Shown: positions 1 through 7,718 of the stretch, in pieces
How positions within the stretch are numbered: the first letter of the stretch is position 1
How the letters are laid out: every line of letters begins with the position of its first letter
Assembly: GCA_947625815.1 (NCBI GenBank)
Contig: CANQPU010000001.1
Span: 111,001 to 175,000, forward strand
Direction: 5' to 3'
DNA from: an uncultured Oscillospiraceae bacterium
GTDB lineage: Bacteria > Bacillota > Clostridia > Oscillospirales > Oscillospiraceae
Length of the DNA: 64,000 nt
Notes under the pieces: generated by a model
Seen by the model: the letters and a program-made list of their open reading frames with translations, nothing else
Database searches by the model: none
Told to the model about the DNA's origin: nothing
Program-made: the position numbers and the translations under genes

Positions 1-370
1 CCGGGTTCTTGTTGGAATTCTCCTGCTTGGCCTCTTCGTTGCAGCACTCAATGAGAGAGAGGATCTTCTCGTCGGTGGTGTTGCTCTGACGCACCAGAGA
101 GCGGGTGTAGCGGTAGGTGATGTAGTTCTTGGCCACCTCAAAGGCGCCGTGGGCCATGACCTGCTTCTCCACCAGATCCTGGATCTCCTCCACGGAGGGG
201 GAGCGGCCCATGTTCTCACAGTCAAGGGCCACGGACTCGGCGATCCGCCTGATCTGAAGGGGCGTCATCCGGGAGGGCTCCTCCACGGACATGTTGGCTT
301 TGATCAGCGCGTTTTCGATTTTTCGGATGTCAAAATCCATCTCTGTGCCGTTTCTTTTTATGATCTTCAT
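1..370 (-). CDS. nrdD: Anaerobic ribonucleoside-triphosphate reductase, N-terminal part (partial)
   Basis: The gene runs off the left edge, so only the first 123 residues are visible. They begin MKIIKRNGTEMDFD and form an ATP-cone, the allosteric nucleotide-binding domain at the front of class III ribonucleotide reductases. The fragment ends in NSNKNP, a junction typical of NrdD just before the catalytic ten-stranded barrel. The enzyme makes deoxyribonucleotides without oxygen using a glycyl radical installed by NrdG, which is not in view. The ATG has a GAGGTGAG ribosome site. Upstream lie a promoter and two NrdR boxes, so regulation by NrdR is likely. The other ATP-cone protein families (NrdA, NrdR itself) fit less well because of the downstream NSNKNP motif. 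Confidence 0.9.
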   Translation of the reverse strand, partial: MKIIKRNGTEMDFDIRKIENALIKANMSVEEPSRMTPLQIRRIAESVALDCENMGRSPSVEEIQDLVEKQVMAHGAFEVAKNYITYRYTRSLVRQSNTTDEKILSLIECCNEEAKQENSNKNP

Positions 371-400
371 AAACACTCACCTCGAACGGAAGTGAAATAA

Positions 401-452
401 AATATACCACATATTGTGCTTGTGGTCAAGCAGAAAAACATACATATTGTGT
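401..452 (-). promoter_or_regulatory. nrdD promoter with paired NrdR boxes
   Basis: Read on the minus strand, TTGACC (424-429), a 17-base spacer and TATATT (401-406) make a good sigma-A promoter. Two sites resembling the 16-base NrdR box lie at 406-421 (AAGCACAATATGTGGT) and 437-452 (ACACAATATGTATGTT). Their starts are 31 bases apart, the three-helical-turn spacing known for NrdR. One box fills the promoter spacer, the position expected for repression. The rest of the 371-612 gap is AT-rich and shows nothing else I can name. Confidence 0.8.
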
Positions 453-612
453 TTTTGGGATTTGACATAATACGGATCGGCATTTTTGGCGATTTTTTGG
501 ATTTTTCGGCGAAAAAGAGCACAAAAACGACCTGTTTTGGAGAAAAATGGTGAAAGAGGGTCGAAAAAATTGTATAAATGCACAAACCGCGGCGGGCCCG
601 GCCGGCGCCCTC

Positions 613-1293
613 TCAAAGCAGGATATCCACCGGCCCGTTGATCTCCAGGCTCTCGGGCGTCACCCGGCAGTCCAGCGCCAGGAGGTTGACGCCGGCCTCC
701 CGGGCCTCCCTCAGGGACGACGCGAATTCGGGGTGGACGGCGCTGTTGGGTGAAAAGGACCGGACGCCGGACATCTGTATGACAAAGACGGCGAAGGCCT
801 CGAAGCCGGCGCGGCGCGCCCGGATGAGCTCCCGGAGGTGCCGGACGCCCCGCTCCGTGGGCGCGTCGGGGAAGAGGGCCTCGCCGTCCCGCTCCAGCGT
901 CACGCCCTTGACCTCCAGAAAGGCCCGGCGCGGGCCGGCTTCCACGTAGAAGTCGAACCGTGAGGAGCCGAAGACCGTCTCCGGGCGGATGAGGGAGGGG
1001 GCCTCAAAGAGCCGCCCCGCGGCCAGGTACTCCCCAAAGACGGCGTTGGGGGCGGAGGAGTCCATATTGATAAGGCGTTGGCCCTTCAAAACGGCGATGA
1101 GGTCGTATTTTGTGCGCCGGGAGGGGTCGTCGCGCTCCTGCACCCAGACCCGGGCGCCGGGGACGAGCAGCTCCCGGCAGCGGCCGGTGTTCTTCACGTG
1201 ACAGACCTGGACGGCGCCGCCGATCGTGACGTTGGCGATGAATCTGTTGGGCCGGGACAGGAAAACGCCGTCCCGGATGTGGTCGTAGCGCAT
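613..1293 (-). CDS. sfsA: SfsA family DNA/RNA nuclease-like protein
   Basis: A 226-residue protein of the SfsA family (sugar fermentation stimulation protein). It has an N-terminal OB-like nucleic-acid-binding part (FIANVTIGG, CHVKNTGRC) and a C-terminal restriction-endonuclease-like core with EVKGVTL followed by FPDAPTERG, the family signature. The physiological role is not settled; nuclease activity is inferred from the fold. I start it at the ATG at 1293, preceded by GGAGGGAGGAC, rather than at an upstream in-frame start that adds 23 residues with no good ribosome site. It is transcribed away from trkA from a shared divergent promoter region. Confidence 0.9.
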   Translation of the reverse strand: MRYDHIRDGVFLSRPNRFIANVTIGGAVQVCHVKNTGRCRELLVPGARVWVQERDDPSRRTKYDLIAVLKGQRLINMDSSAPNAVFGEYLAAGRLFEAPSLIRPETVFGSSRFDFYVEAGPRRAFLEVKGVTLERDGEALFPDAPTERGVRHLRELIRARRAGFEAFAVFVIQMSGVRSFSPNSAVHPEFASSLREAREAGVNLLALDCRVTPESLEINGPVDILL

Positions 1294-1334
1294 GAGGACG
1301 TCCTCCCTCCGCGGCCGGGAAAATATAATAATGT

Positions 1335-1393
1335 ATTTTACACCCGGGAATGACCTTGTCAAGGGTTGAATTTATGTTTTTTTGTGATACAAT
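1335..1393. promoter_or_regulatory. Divergent promoters for sfsA (-) and trkA (+)
   Basis: Minus strand: TTGACA (1357-1362), 16-base spacer, TAAAAT (1335-1340), pointing to sfsA. Plus strand: TTGAAT (1366-1371), 16-base spacer, TACAAT (1388-1393), pointing to trkA. The two -35 elements are only three bases apart, so polymerases binding each side probably interfere with one another. Confidence 0.65.
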
Positions 1394-1429
1394 CATTTCA
1401 TAAAATGTGCAGCTTTGGAGGAGACGCGC

Positions 1430-2800
1430 TTGAATATCATCATCGTCGGCGCCGGAGGCGTGGGGTACTCTCTGGCGGACAGCCTGAACGCCGAGGGGCA
1501 CCAGATCACGCTCATCGATACCAACTCCCAGAGGCTCAATTCCGCCCTTGAGAAGATCGACGTGCAGGGGCTGGTGGGCAATGGGGTGAATCATGAGGTG
1601 CTGGAGGAGGCGGGCATCGCCTCGGCGCACCTGCTCATTGCCGTGACCAGCGAGGACGAGGTCAACATGCTCTGCTGCCTCATGGCGAAAAAGCTCTCCG
1701 GCTGTCAGACCATTGCCCGCGTGCGGAATCCCGTCTACTACCGGGAGATCAATAAGATCAAGGACGAGCTGGGGCTGAGCCTGGCCATCAATCCGGAGCT
1801 GTCCACCGCCGGGGAGATCTTCGACCTCATCCAGATCCCCGGCGCCATGACGGTGGAGTCCTTTGCCAAGGGCCGGGTGAACCTGATCGAGGTGGTCATT
1901 CCCGAGGGCTCCGTGGCGGACGAGATGACCGTTATGGAATTCGCCTCCCGGGTGAGCCGCGGCACCCTCATCTGCATCCTCGAACGGCGGGATACCCATG
2001 AGGTCATCATCCCCCGCGGCGATACGGTCCTCCGGGCCGGCGACAGCATCTATATCATCACCCCGCCCCAGGAGATGAACAATCTTTTCAAGAGGCTGGG
2101 CTTTCAGATCAAGCCCTCCCGGAACGTGATGATCATCGGCGGCGGGCGCACGGGCTTTTATCTGGCGGAGCTGCTCCTCTCCGCCGGGAACCGGGTGAAG
2201 ATCATCGAGAAAAACCGGGGGATCTGCGAGGAGCTCTCCGGCCAGCTCCCCGGCGCGGAGATCGTCTGCGGGGACGCCATCGACCGCCAGCTCCTCCTGG
2301 AGGAGGGGATCGCCGGCGAGGACGTCTTTGTGCCCCTCACCGACATGGATGAGGAGAACATCCTGCTCTCCCTTTACGCGAAAAAGATCTCCTCGGTGCG
2401 GGCCATCACGAAAGTCTCCACCTTCGGCTTCACCGAGGTGACGGAGGAGCTCCCCGTGGGGAGCATCATCAACCCCAAGGAGATCACGGCTTACAGCATT
2501 TTGCGGTACGTCCGCGCCATGTCCAACTCCTCGGATTCCTCCAACATCGAGTCGCTCTATTACCTGGCGGGGCGGCGCGCGGAGGCGCTGGAGTTCCACA
2601 TCAAGGCCGAAAGCGCCGTCACGGGGACGCCCCTCTCGGAGCTGCGGCCCAGGATGATCCCGGACCTGCTCATCTGCTGCATCTACCGGGACGGACACCT
2701 GATCATCCCCCGGGGCAACGACGAGATCAGAAAGGGCGACACGGTGGTCCTGGTCACCACGGCCCAGAAGCTCCGGTCCATCAACGACATCCTGAAGTGA
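1430..2800 (+). CDS. trkA: Trk system K+ uptake regulatory protein TrkA
   Basis: Peripheral nucleotide-binding subunit of the Trk/Ktr potassium transporter, 456 residues. It has two tandem RCK units: a first Rossmann fold starting NIIIVGAGGVG, then a second near residue 230 with NVMIIGGGRTG and the acidic ribose-binding stretch IIEKNRG. Each is followed by an RCK-C domain; the last ends with KGDTVVLVTT. NAD(H) or ATP binding gates the membrane partner. I chose the TTG start at 1430 because GGAGGAG sits 7 bases before it; a TTG at 1415 would use that ribosome site as codons. trkH follows after 13 bases, so the two form an operon. Confidence 0.93.
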   Translation: MNIIIVGAGGVGYSLADSLNAEGHQITLIDTNSQRLNSALEKIDVQGLVGNGVNHEVLEEAGIASAHLLIAVTSEDEVNMLCCLMAKKLSGCQTIARVRNPVYYREINKIKDELGLSLAINPELSTAGEIFDLIQIPGAMTVESFAKGRVNLIEVVIPEGSVADEMTVMEFASRVSRGTLICILERRDTHEVIIPRGDTVLRAGDSIYIITPPQEMNNLFKRLGFQIKPSRNVMIIGGGRTGFYLAELLLSAGNRVKIIEKNRGICEELSGQLPGAEIVCGDAIDRQLLLEEGIAGEDVFVPLTDMDEENILLSLYAKKISSVRAITKVSTFGFTEVTEELPVGSIINPKEITAYSILRYVRAMSNSSDSSNIESLYYLAGRRAEALEFHIKAESAVTGTPLSELRPRMIPDLLICCIYRDGHLIIPRGNDEIRKGDTVVLVTTAQKLRSINDILK

Positions 2801-2813
2801 GGCGGGTGAGGGA

Positions 2814-4253
2814 ATGAACTATTCGATCATCCGCTGGCTCGTGGGCTGGGTCCTCTGCGTGGAGGCGGCCTTTCTGCTCATACCGCTGGTCCTCTGCCTG
2901 GGCTTCGGGGAGCCGTACGCGGCCGATTACCTCATAGCCATTGCCATCGCGGGGGCGCCGGGCGCCGCTCTGGCCGCGAAAAAACCGAAAAACATGGCCT
3001 TTTACGCCCGGGAGGGCTTTGTGGCCACGGCGCTGTCGTGGATCGTCCTCTCCCTGGCCGGCGCGCTGCCCTTTTTTATCTCCGGGCGGATCCCCCGTTA
3101 TGTGGACGCCCTTTTTGAGGTCGTCTCGGGCTTCACCACCACCGGCGCCTCCATCCTGGCCGAGGTGGAGACCATGCCCCGGTCCCTCCTCTTCTGGCGC
3201 AGCTTCACCCATTGGCTGGGCGGCATGGGCGTATTGGTGTTCCTGCTGGCGCTCCTGCCGATGACCGGGGGGCAGAGCATCCTCATCATGCGCGCCGAAT
3301 CTCCCGGCCCCAGTGTGGGCAAGCTGGTCCCCAGACTCCAGAGGACCGCCGTCTATCTCTACGGCATCTATCTGGGGATGACGCTCCTGGAGGTGGCCGC
3401 CCTGCTCGCGGGGGGACTCGACCTCTTCTCGGCCTTCTGCGTCTCCTTCGGCACCGCGGGCACCGGCGGCTTCGGGATTCTGAACGACTCCTTTGCCAGC
3501 TATACGCCTTACATCCAGGTGGTGGTAACGGTTTTCATGTTCGCCTTCGGGGTCAATTTCAATTTCTATTTCTTCCTGCTCATCAAAAAATTCCGCTCCG
3601 CCTTCTCCATGGAGGAGGTGCGGGGCTATCTGGCCATCTTCCTCGCCGCCGTCGTCCTGGTGACGGTGAACCTGACGGTCCAGGGCGGCGCGGGCTTCGG
3701 CTACGCCCTCCTGCACGCGGCGTTCCAGTGCTCGTCCATCATGACGACTACGGGCTTTTCCAGCGTTGACTTTGACCTTTGGCCCACCTTTTCCAAGACG
3801 GTCCTCATCTGCCTCATGTTCGTGGGCGCCTGCGCCGGCTCCACCGGAGGCGGCGTCAAGGTCAGCCGGATCCTCATGTACTTCAAGAACATCGGGCGGG
3901 AGCTGAAAAGGCTCATCCACCCCCGGTCCGTCACCGTGGCGCGCATGGACGGCAAGCCCCTGGACACGGACATGGTGGCCTCGGTGAATATGTGGCTGCT
4001 CGCCTACATCGCCGTTTTCTTTTTCTCCATCCTGCTGGTGAGCATCGACGGCTTCGACTTCACTACCAACTTCTCCGCCGTGGCCGCCACCCTCAACAAT
4101 ATCGGCCCCGGCCTCAATCTGGTGGGGCCCACCCGTAACTTCGGGGACTATTCGGTCTTCTCCAAATTTGTCCTGATGTTCGACATGCTGGCGGGCCGGC
4201 TGGAGATCTTCCCCATGCTCCTGCTGCTCCGCCCCGCCACCTGGCGGAAATAA
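2814..4253 (+). CDS. trkH: TrkH family potassium transporter membrane subunit
   Basis: Integral membrane channel-like subunit of the Trk K+ uptake system, 479 residues with about ten hydrophobic spans arranged as four M1-P-M2 repeats. The four selectivity loops are visible: SGFTTTGAS, FGTAGTGGFG, TTTGFSS and LNNIGPGL. The length and ending are normal for the family. It follows trkA closely and should be co-transcribed and gated by it. No frameshift or missing pore residue is seen. Confidence 0.93.
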   Translation: MNYSIIRWLVGWVLCVEAAFLLIPLVLCLGFGEPYAADYLIAIAIAGAPGAALAAKKPKNMAFYAREGFVATALSWIVLSLAGALPFFISGRIPRYVDALFEVVSGFTTTGASILAEVETMPRSLLFWRSFTHWLGGMGVLVFLLALLPMTGGQSILIMRAESPGPSVGKLVPRLQRTAVYLYGIYLGMTLLEVAALLAGGLDLFSAFCVSFGTAGTGGFGILNDSFASYTPYIQVVVTVFMFAFGVNFNFYFFLLIKKFRSAFSMEEVRGYLAIFLAAVVLVTVNLTVQGGAGFGYALLHAAFQCSSIMTTTGFSSVDFDLWPTFSKTVLICLMFVGACAGSTGGGVKVSRILMYFKNIGRELKRLIHPRSVTVARMDGKPLDTDMVASVNMWLLAYIAVFFFSILLVSIDGFDFTTNFSAVAATLNNIGPGLNLVGPTRNFGDYSVFSKFVLMFDMLAGRLEIFPMLLLLRPATWRK

Positions 4254-4264
4254 CGGCGAAAACG

Positions 4265-4354
4265 GCAGGGGAAACGGGCCAAAATTCAAAATTTGGCCCA
4301 TTTCCCCGCACGTTCCCCTTGTCGGAAAAGCCCGTCAGGGCTTTTTCGACAGTC
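4265..4354. repeat. Nested-hairpin intergenic repeat, copy A
   Basis: About 90 bases between the convergent genes trkH and rodA, with a second copy at 35724-35814. The core GCAGGGGAAACGGGCC is shared. It contains an inner palindrome (GGGCCAAA to TTTGGCCC), an outer arm pair (AGGGGAAACG with CGTTCCCCT) and a final 13-base stem (4321-4333 with 4338-4350). The stem sequence differs between copies but pairing is kept. It probably acts as a two-way transcription terminator or is a small dispersed element. Confidence 0.75.
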
Positions 4355-4357
4355 AGA

Positions 4358-4381
4358 GGGGCCGCCCTATTGGGCGGCCCC
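4358..4381. terminator. GC-rich hairpin between trkH and rodA
   Basis: Arms GGGGCCGCCC and GGGCGGCCCC enclose a TATT loop directly before the end of rodA. There is no clear T-run on either strand, so efficiency as an intrinsic terminator is uncertain. Confidence 0.45.
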
Positions 4382-4385
4382 TGAA

Positions 4386-5522
4386 TCATGGCAGGAACAT
4401 GGTTGGTTTTGGCTTCATTTTGATGCCCGAGACGATGCCCATGGCAGCGTAGAGGGTGACGATGGAGGAGCCGCCGTAGCTGAAAAAGGGGAGCGTCAGG
4501 CCGATCACCGGTGCCACGCCGATGCACATGCCCACGTTCTCCAGGGTCTGACAGGCCACCAGCGCCGCCACGCCCATGCACGTGAGCGCGCCCAGACGGC
4601 TCTGGGAGCGCAGGCCCACCTGGACGACCCGGATGATGATCACGGTGAGCAGGGCGAGGATGAGGATACACCCGAGGATGCCGAATTCCTCGCCGGCGAC
4701 GGCGAAGATGAAGTCGGAATTCTGGAGAGGCAGGACGCCGGACTGGGTCTGCTCGCCGTGGTAGAGGCCCTGGCCGAAGAGCCCTCCGGAGGCGATGGCC
4801 GCCTTGGAGAGATTGGGCTGCCAGGTGACGCCCTGGCCGGTGGGGTCCACCCTGGCCGGGTCGAACATGGCCAAAATGCGGGTCCGGTAATTGTCGGTCA
4901 GGATGTAGTACCAAAGATAGGGCGCGACCAGCAGGAACAGCACCGCCGCGCCCAGGACCCACCAGACGCTCACGCCGGCGCAGAAGAGCATGACCACAAA
5001 GATGAAGGCGTACACCAGCGCGGAGCCTGTGTCGTTGGAAATGACGACGATCAGGACGAAATAGGCGCCCAGCAGGGCCAGAAGCGCCAGTATGGAGGAG
5101 GGCCGGTCGAGACGGTCCGCGTCCTTGAAGCGGGTGATGAGATGGGCGAGGGTGACGATGAAGACGATCTTTACCAGCTCGGCCGGCTGGATGCCGATGC
5201 CGGCAAAGCGGATCCACGCCCGGTTGCCGCCCTGGCTCGTGCCCAGCCACCGCAGGGACAGGAGCAGGAGCAGACTGATGAGGGTCAGGGGCCGCCACTT
5301 GTCGGCGATGATGTCTATGTCGATCAGGGAGAAGAGGACATAGAGCACCAGCCCCAGCAGCGTGGCGCCGATCTGAACGTAAAGCGTCCGGAGGGAGCCG
5401 GTGGGGCGCACGGCACTGGAAATAAGCACCATCCCGAAAACGGTGGCGATGAGGCACACCGACAGGAGGAAGGTGTCCGACCGGTGCAGCCAGGTCCTTA
5501 TGGATGACAGGATTCTCTTCAC
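4386..5522 (-). CDS. rodA: SEDS family peptidoglycan polymerase (RodA-type)
   Basis: Polytopic membrane protein of 378 residues from the SEDS family (RodA/FtsW/SpoVE), which polymerises lipid II into glycan strands with a partner class B PBP. Family landmarks are present: GNRAWIRFAGIGIQPAELVK, SNDTGSALVY containing the catalytic-type Asp, PLQNSDFIFAVAGEEFG, and LPFFSYGGSS near the end. About ten hydrophobic spans are evident. The GTG start has AAAGGAGC upstream. The gene stands alone with its own promoter, which favours an elongation role over SpoVE, but the sequence alone does not fully separate the paralogues. Confidence 0.88.
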   Translation of the reverse strand: MKRILSSIRTWLHRSDTFLLSVCLIATVFGMVLISSAVRPTGSLRTLYVQIGATLLGLVLYVLFSLIDIDIIADKWRPLTLISLLLLLSLRWLGTSQGGNRAWIRFAGIGIQPAELVKIVFIVTLAHLITRFKDADRLDRPSSILALLALLGAYFVLIVVISNDTGSALVYAFIFVVMLFCAGVSVWWVLGAAVLFLLVAPYLWYYILTDNYRTRILAMFDPARVDPTGQGVTWQPNLSKAAIASGGLFGQGLYHGEQTQSGVLPLQNSDFIFAVAGEEFGILGCILILALLTVIIIRVVQVGLRSQSRLGALTCMGVAALVACQTLENVGMCIGVAPVIGLTLPFFSYGGSSIVTLYAAMGIVSGIKMKPKPTMFLP

Positions 5523-5568
5523 GGCAAAGCTCCTTTGACCAACGGGGCGGGGATCCGATTCTTTACCA

Positions 5569-5597
5569 ATCTTACCACAGATTTCCCCAAACGTAAA
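5569..5597 (-). promoter_or_regulatory. Probable rodA promoter
   Basis: On the minus strand TTTACG (5592-5597), 17-base spacer, TAAGAT (5569-5574), about 45 bases before the rodA start. The match to sigma-A is fair rather than perfect. Confidence 0.45.
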
Positions 5598-5651
5598 CCG
5601 GTTTTTTCCCCAAAAACGATTTTCCTCTTTCCTATTCCCGCCCGATGTGCT

Positions 5652-5840
5652 ATACTATCCACATATGTGGATAGTATATTGGATCCAAGCGGTTTTTCTC
5701 CCGCCCTGCGGGCGGGACCGAAAAACATGGCGAATATGGCATCCCCGCGTTGCGGGTATGCCATACTATCCGCGCATGCGGATAGTATATTGGATCTAAG
5801 CGGTTTTTCTCCCGCCCTGCGGGCGGAACCGAAAAACATG
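5652..5840. repeat. Tandem pair of 78-base hairpin repeats before tsaE
   Basis: Two 78-base copies (5652-5729 and 5763-5840) with a third hairpin between them (5736-5764, arms ATGGCAT/ATGCCAT). Each copy opens with an 11-base inverted repeat around a 4-base centre: ATACTATCCAC with GTGGATAGTAT in copy 1, and ATACTATCCGC with GCGGATAGTAT in copy 2. The A-to-G change in one arm is matched in the other. Each then has a second hairpin CCCGCCC-TGC-GGGCGG flanked by TTTTTC and GAAAAA. Copy 2 ends in an ATG 30 bases before the chosen tsaE start. The frame stays open through both copies. Confidence 0.85.
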
Positions 5841-5867
5841 ACCTTGAGACTTCTGGTGAGGTGCGGC

Positions 5868-6290
5868 GTGAGATACACTTCAAACAGCGAAAACGACACC
5901 CTGCGGATCGGCGAGAGCGTGGGCCGCGGCCTGAGGCCCGGGGACGTGCTGGCCTTCACCGGGGACCTGGGCGCCGGGAAAACGGCCTTCATCCGGGGCG
6001 TGGCCCGGGGACTGGGCCTGACAGCGCGCGTCACGAGCCCCACCTTCACCATTGTCAACGAGTACCCGGGGACGATCCCGCTTTTTCACTTCGACCTTTA
6101 TAGGCTTGGCTCCTCCGACGAGCTTTTTGAGATCGGCTGGGAGGACTATCTGAGCCGGGGCGGCGTGTGCTGTGTGGAGTGGTCGGAGAACGTGCCGGAC
6201 GCCATCCCCCCGGAGGCCCTGGCCGTAAGGATCGAAAAGACCGGGGAGACCTCAAGGATCATCGACGTGGAAGGGGAGAGGTTCGAATGA
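5868..6290 (+). CDS. tsaE: tRNA t6A biosynthesis ATPase TsaE
   Basis: ATPase needed with TsaB and TsaD to make N6-threonylcarbamoyladenosine at position 37 of ANN-decoding tRNAs. The 140-residue protein has a Walker A loop GDLGAGKT at residues 32-39, then SPTFTIVNEY, FHFDLYRL and CVEWSEN, all typical of YjeE/TsaE. I start at GTG 5868 (VRYTSNSE) because GTGAGGTG lies just upstream and family members start here. In-frame ATGs at 5838 and 5727 fall inside the repeat copies and would add repeat-encoded residues. The stop overlaps the tsaB start by four bases. Confidence 0.88.
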   Translation: MRYTSNSENDTLRIGESVGRGLRPGDVLAFTGDLGAGKTAFIRGVARGLGLTARVTSPTFTIVNEYPGTIPLFHFDLYRLGSSDELFEIGWEDYLSRGGVCCVEWSENVPDAIPPEALAVRIEKTGETSRIIDVEGERFE

Positions 6291-6982
6291 GGATCCTGGC
6301 CATCGAGTCCTCGGCGAAGGCCGCCAGCGTGGCCGTATGCCAGGACGGCGCCCTGGTGGGGCAGTATTTTCAGGCCAGCGGCCTCACGCACTCCCGGACG
6401 CTCCTGAAAATGGCCGCCGATCTGTTGGCCAATCTGGAGCTGAAGCTTGCGGATATGGACGCCGTGGCTGTGGCGAAGGGGCCGGGCTCCTTCACGGGCG
6501 TCCGCATCGGCGTGGCGGCGGCCAAGGGCCTTTGCTGGGGAGGGGACAAGCCCGTGATCGGCGTCTCCACCCTGGAGGCCATGGCCTGGCACGGCCTGGG
6601 GAGGGAGGACGTGATCGTCTGCCCGGCCATGGACGCGCGGCGGGAGCAGATCTACAACGCCAGGTTCCGGTTTGAGGGCGGAAAGCTCATCCGGCTCACC
6701 GACGATCGGGCCGTTGCCCTTGACGAGCTGGTCCTGGAGGCAAAAAAAGAAAAAAAACCGTATTTTTTTGTTGGAGACGGCGCGAAACTGTGCTATAATA
6801 GATTCTTGGAAGAAAACCTGCCCGCCCTGCTGGCCCCCGAGCCCCTTCTGCTGCAATCGGCCTGGGGCGTGGCCATGGCCTCCGGGGGGAAGGAACCGGA
6901 GGAGAGCCTGGACCTGACCCCCAATTACCTGCGCCTCTCTCAGGCCGAGCGGGAGAGGCTCGAAAAAACGGCCCATCAATAA
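6287..6982 (+). CDS. tsaB: tRNA t6A biosynthesis protein TsaB
   Basis: Scaffold partner of TsaD in t6A synthesis, 231 residues with the ASKHA-type fold. It begins MRILAIESSAKAASVAV and contains KGPGSFTGVRIG, the diagnostic TsaB motif. No rimI or tsaD follows here; a Kae1-like paralogue lies far away at 32244. The ATG overlaps the tsaE stop, showing translational coupling. Within its 3' part is an A-rich stretch and a strong promoter-like sequence that probably serves upp. Confidence 0.92.
   Translation: MRILAIESSAKAASVAVCQDGALVGQYFQASGLTHSRTLLKMAADLLANLELKLADMDAVAVAKGPGSFTGVRIGVAAAKGLCWGGDKPVIGVSTLEAMAWHGLGREDVIVCPAMDARREQIYNARFRFEGGKLIRLTDDRAVALDELVLEAKKEKKPYFFVGDGAKLCYNRFLEENLPALLAPEPLLLQSAWGVAMASGGKEPEESLDLTPNYLRLSQAERERLEKTAHQ
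6771..6799 (+). promoter_or_regulatory. Internal promoter inside tsaB driving upp
   Basis: TTGGAG (6771-6776), 17-base spacer, TATAAT (6794-6799), preceded by long A and T runs at 6741-6770 that could act as an UP element. It points to upp, 205 bases downstream. Confidence 0.6.
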
Positions 6983-7003
6983 AATATATTGGAGGATATA
7001 GAA

Positions 7004-7633
7004 ATGGCAGAGCTTCATGTACTCGATCACCCCCTCATCCACCACAAGCTGTCCGTTCTTCGCGACAAGAATACCGGCGTCAAGGAGTTCCGGGAGATCG
7101 TAGGCGAGATCTCCACCCTTATGTGCTATGAGGCCACCCGCGACATCCCCACCGTGGAGAAAACGGTGGAGACTCCCGTGGCCGCCGCCAAGGTCCGTAC
7201 GCTGGGCGACCAGAAGATCACCATCGTCCCCATCCTGCGTGCCGGTCTTGGCATGGTGGATCCCATGCTGAAGCTCCTGCCCTCCGCCCGCGTTGGCCAC
7301 ATCGGCCTTTTCCGGGACCCGGACACCCATGAGCCCATCAAGTATTACTGCAAGATGCCCGACGACATAGCCGAGAGCCGGGTCATCATCGTGGATCCCA
7401 TGCTGGCCACCGGCGGTTCGGCCTCCGCGGCCATCGACTTCATCAAGGAATACGGCTGCCGCAATATCACCCTGGTGGATATCATCGCCGCGCCGGAGGG
7501 CATCAACGTCATCCGCCGCGATCACCCGGACGTGGACATCTACGTGGCCGCGGTAGACGAGAAGCTCAATGAGCACGCCTACATCGTCCCCGGCCTCGGA
7601 GACGCCGGCGACCGCATTTTCGGCACGAAGTGA
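7004..7633 (+). CDS. upp: Uracil phosphoribosyltransferase
   Basis: Pyrimidine salvage enzyme converting uracil and PRPP to UMP, 209 residues. It carries [11 protein letters not shown], and the PRPP loop [11 protein letters not shown], followed by the uracil-binding tail [14 protein letters not shown] typical of Upp. The start is the ATG at 7004 preceded by GGAGGATAT; an upstream in-frame ATG at 6989 would consume that site. It ends in a terminator at 7663. Confidence 0.96.
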   Translation: MAELHVLDHPLIHHKLSVLRDKNTGVKEFREIVGEISTLMCYEATRDIPTVEKTVETPVAAAKVRTLGDQKITIVPILRAGLGMVDPMLKLLPSARVGHIGLFRDPDTHEPIKYYCKMPDDIAESRVIIVDPMLATGGSASAAIDFIKEYGCRNITLVDIIAAPEGINVIRRDHPDVDIYVAAVDEKLNEHAYIVPGLGDAGDRIFGTK

Positions 7634-7662
7634 TCCCGATATCAACTCATTTATAACCTCAA

Positions 7663-7695
7663 AAGGGGGCCAAACGCACCGCGTTTGGCCCCCTT
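7663..7695. terminator. Terminator between upp and the glycosyltransferase
   Basis: A perfect 15-base-pair stem, AAGGGGGCCAAACGC with GCGTTTGGCCCCCTT, around ACC. It sits between convergent genes and can serve both strands. Confidence 0.8.
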
Positions 7696-7718
7696 GACAT
7701 TGCGGGGAAAGGGGATAG

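Noticed and set aside
1004..2698. A 564-residue open frame on the minus strand
   Set aside because: Antisense of trkA running into sfsA in the wrong frame.
4358..4381. A strong intrinsic terminator after trkH
   Set aside because: The stem is strong but neither strand has a T-run after it, so I list it only as a hairpin of uncertain effect.
5535..5867. N-terminal extension of TsaE by 111 residues
   Set aside because: It would translate the tandem hairpin repeats; TsaE homologues begin at the chosen start, which has its own ribosome site.
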